From the NCBI RefSeq assembly GCF_016656965.1, contig NZ_CP067977.1:2833501-2897500 (forward strand): a stretch of DNA of 64,000 nt, written 5' to 3'. The notes beneath the pieces were generated by a model that made no database searches, was not told the DNA's origin, and saw only the letters and a program-made list of their open reading frames with translations. The stretch comes from Brevundimonas vitisensis (GTDB lineage: Bacteria > Pseudomonadota > Alphaproteobacteria > Caulobacterales > Caulobacteraceae). Both the position numbers and the translations under genes were made by a program. This document shows positions 62,855-64,000 of the stretch, in pieces. Positions within the stretch are counted from its first letter, which is position 1, and the number at the start of each line of letters is the position of its first letter.

Positions 62855-63724
62855 ATGACCCTACCTCAGCCTCTGCCCCGCCTGTCGGCCGTCGCCGCCG
62901 ACTATGACATCCTGCTGTGCGATGTCTGGGGGGTGATCCACAACGGACGCGAAAGCTGGCCGGGCCCCTGCGACGCCCTCAGCCGGTTCAACCGCCAGGG
63001 CGGCCACGTCGTGCTGATCTCCAACTCGCCCCGTCCTGCCGATGGCGTGATCGGCCAGATGGACGGCCTGGGCGTCCCCCGAGATGCCTGGCGCACCATC
63101 GTCACCTCGGGCGATGCGACGCGGATGGAGCTGGCCAAGCGCGCACCCGGACCGGCTTGGCTGATCGGTCCCGATCGCGACCAGCCGCTCTATGAGGGCC
63201 TCGGCCTGGAAATCGCCACCGGCCCCGAGGACGCCGCCTTCATCAGTGTGACCGGCCCTGACGACGATGAGGTGGAGACGCCCGAAGATTATCGCGAACG
63301 CTTCCGGCCGGCGGTCGAGCGAAACCTGGAGATGATCTGCGCCAACCCCGACCGGGTGGTCCAGCGCGGCGATCGCCTGATCTATTGCGCCGGCTCGCTA
63401 GCAGACCTGTACGAATCCATGGGCGGGCGGGTGACGATGGCGGGCAAGCCGTTCGCCCCGATCTATGACCTGGCCCTGGCCGAGGCCGAGCGCCTGCTGG
63501 GCCGCGGCGTGGATCGCTCTCGCGTCCTGTGCATCGGCGACGGCGTGGTGACTGACGTTCTGGGGGCAGAGGCGCAGGGGCTGGACTGCCTGTTCATCGC
63601 TCAGGGCATTCATGGCGATGCCGCGCGCGCGTCCAATGGAGGTCTGGATCCTGTGCGCGCTGCGGGCCTGTTGGCGGCAGAAACGACACGCGCCCGATAC
63701 GCCGCGCTGGACCTGGGTTGGTAA
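62855..63724 (+). CDS. HAD-IIA family hydrolase
   Basis: This 289-residue hydrolase of the TIGR01459-type HAD-IIA group shows CDVWGVIHNGRESWPG with the nucleophile Asp, motif II VLISNSPRPADGVIG, the Lys in MAGKPFAPIYDLA, and IGDGVVTDVLGAEAQGLD. The C2 cap lies between about residues 90 and 190. Substrate unknown, sugar phosphates being usual for the group. Confidence 0.85.
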   Translation: MTLPQPLPRLSAVAADYDILLCDVWGVIHNGRESWPGPCDALSRFNRQGGHVVLISNSPRPADGVIGQMDGLGVPRDAWRTIVTSGDATRMELAKRAPGPAWLIGPDRDQPLYEGLGLEIATGPEDAAFISVTGPDDDEVETPEDYRERFRPAVERNLEMICANPDRVVQRGDRLIYCAGSLADLYESMGGRVTMAGKPFAPIYDLALAEAERLLGRGVDRSRVLCIGDGVVTDVLGAEAQGLDCLFIAQGIHGDAARASNGGLDPVRAAGLLAAETTRARYAALDLGW

Positions 63725-63762
63725 GGCTCGCCAATTCATTCGACAGGGGCTAACACCGGCCC

Positions 63763-64000
63763 ATGGTCGAACTGGTCACCGCTCATCCGTCCGGCGGATA
63801 TATTCTGGACGAACTCCGTGTGGGCATGGCGGCGGACAAGACCGTCCATGTCACCGAAGAACGCATCCGGCTGTTCGCCGAGGCTTCCGACGATTTCAAT
63901 CCCGTGCATCTGGACGAGGCCTTCGCATCAAAGACGGCCTATCGCGGCCGGATCGCGCATGGCTTGCTGTCGGCCTCCTTTGGCTCGGCCGTGGTTGGCA
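63763..64000 (+). CDS. MaoC-like dehydratase, 5' part
   Basis: The first 79 codons belong to a hotdog-fold enoyl-CoA hydratase/MaoC family protein. The (R)-hydratase motif SDDFNPVHLDEAF with the catalytic Asp and His, followed by GRIAHGLLSAS, is diagnostic. The gene runs off the right end of the window. The start follows a 38-base gap after the HAD gene. Confidence 0.85.
   Translation, partial: MVELVTAHPSGGYILDELRVGMAADKTVHVTEERIRLFAEASDDFNPVHLDEAFASKTAYRGRIAHGLLSASFGSAVVG

Overview
The window is GC-rich alphaproteobacterial chromosome, most likely from the Caulobacteraceae (Brevundimonas- or Caulobacter-like). The reasons are the long S10-spc-alpha ribosomal cluster with short alphaproteobacterial adenylate kinase, a SciP/DUF1153 cell-cycle regulator beside flgE, two CtrA-type boxes (TTAA-N7-TTAA), -24/-12 (sigma54) promoters in front of late flagellar genes, and a CC0125/CC1285-type lipoprotein. 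The genus is inference; no rRNA or tRNA gene was seen.

Layout. 1-14498: ribosomal protein genes rplC(partial)-rplQ with secY, adk and rpoA, almost all on + and tightly packed. Hairpins sit between rpmD/rplO, rplO/secY, before rpsM, between rpsK/rpoA and after rplQ, and a tonB-like gene is wedged between adk and rpsM, after which the alpha operon appears to have its own promoter. 14728-19556: small envelope proteins (one apparently frameshifted), an ABC-2 exporter pair and an HtrA-type lipoprotein protease. 19557-21498: a small accessory locus with two related 51-codon peptides, a degenerate fragment, an aspartyl/asparaginyl beta-hydroxylase and a convergent sulfotransferase; this is the best candidate for an undescribed (RiPP-like) system. 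21615-32239: rarA, lipoproteins, two RluA-family pseudouridine synthases, crcB, a TPR/2OG-Fe(II) oxygenase, a HAD phosphatase and a TonB-dependent receptor. 32358-38647: thiolase, thioesterase, HxlR regulator, rtcB, hemerythrin-like protein and mnmA.

38752-46109: flagellar hook region. sciP, flgE, flgD and fliK read leftward, flgK and flgL rightward, from a divergent control region with two good sigma54 promoters and a 14-bp inverted repeat. 46172-48879: radical SAM protein plus UdgX-type uracil-DNA glycosylase, a known linked pair. 48976-52454: Mla-type lipid transport operon (MlaE-MlaF-MlaD plus lipoprotein). 52458-53318: coiled-coil protein of unknown function with a perfect CtrA box upstream. 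53365-54901: 3-oxoacid CoA-transferase operon with a 55-residue membrane microprotein between its two subunits. 55032-57722: low-molecular-weight phosphatase, a lower-GC WGR/DUF4303-like gene and pccB. 57836-64000: DedA/TVP38 protein, aspartate aminotransferase, an unknown membrane protein, polyprenyl diphosphate synthase, a TrmN6-like methyltransferase, a HAD-IIA hydrolase and the start of a MaoC dehydratase.

The housekeeping parts are confident. Start codons were moved from the longest reading frame where signal peptides, Shine-Dalgarno sequences or overlaps argued for it; these choices are stated in each entry.
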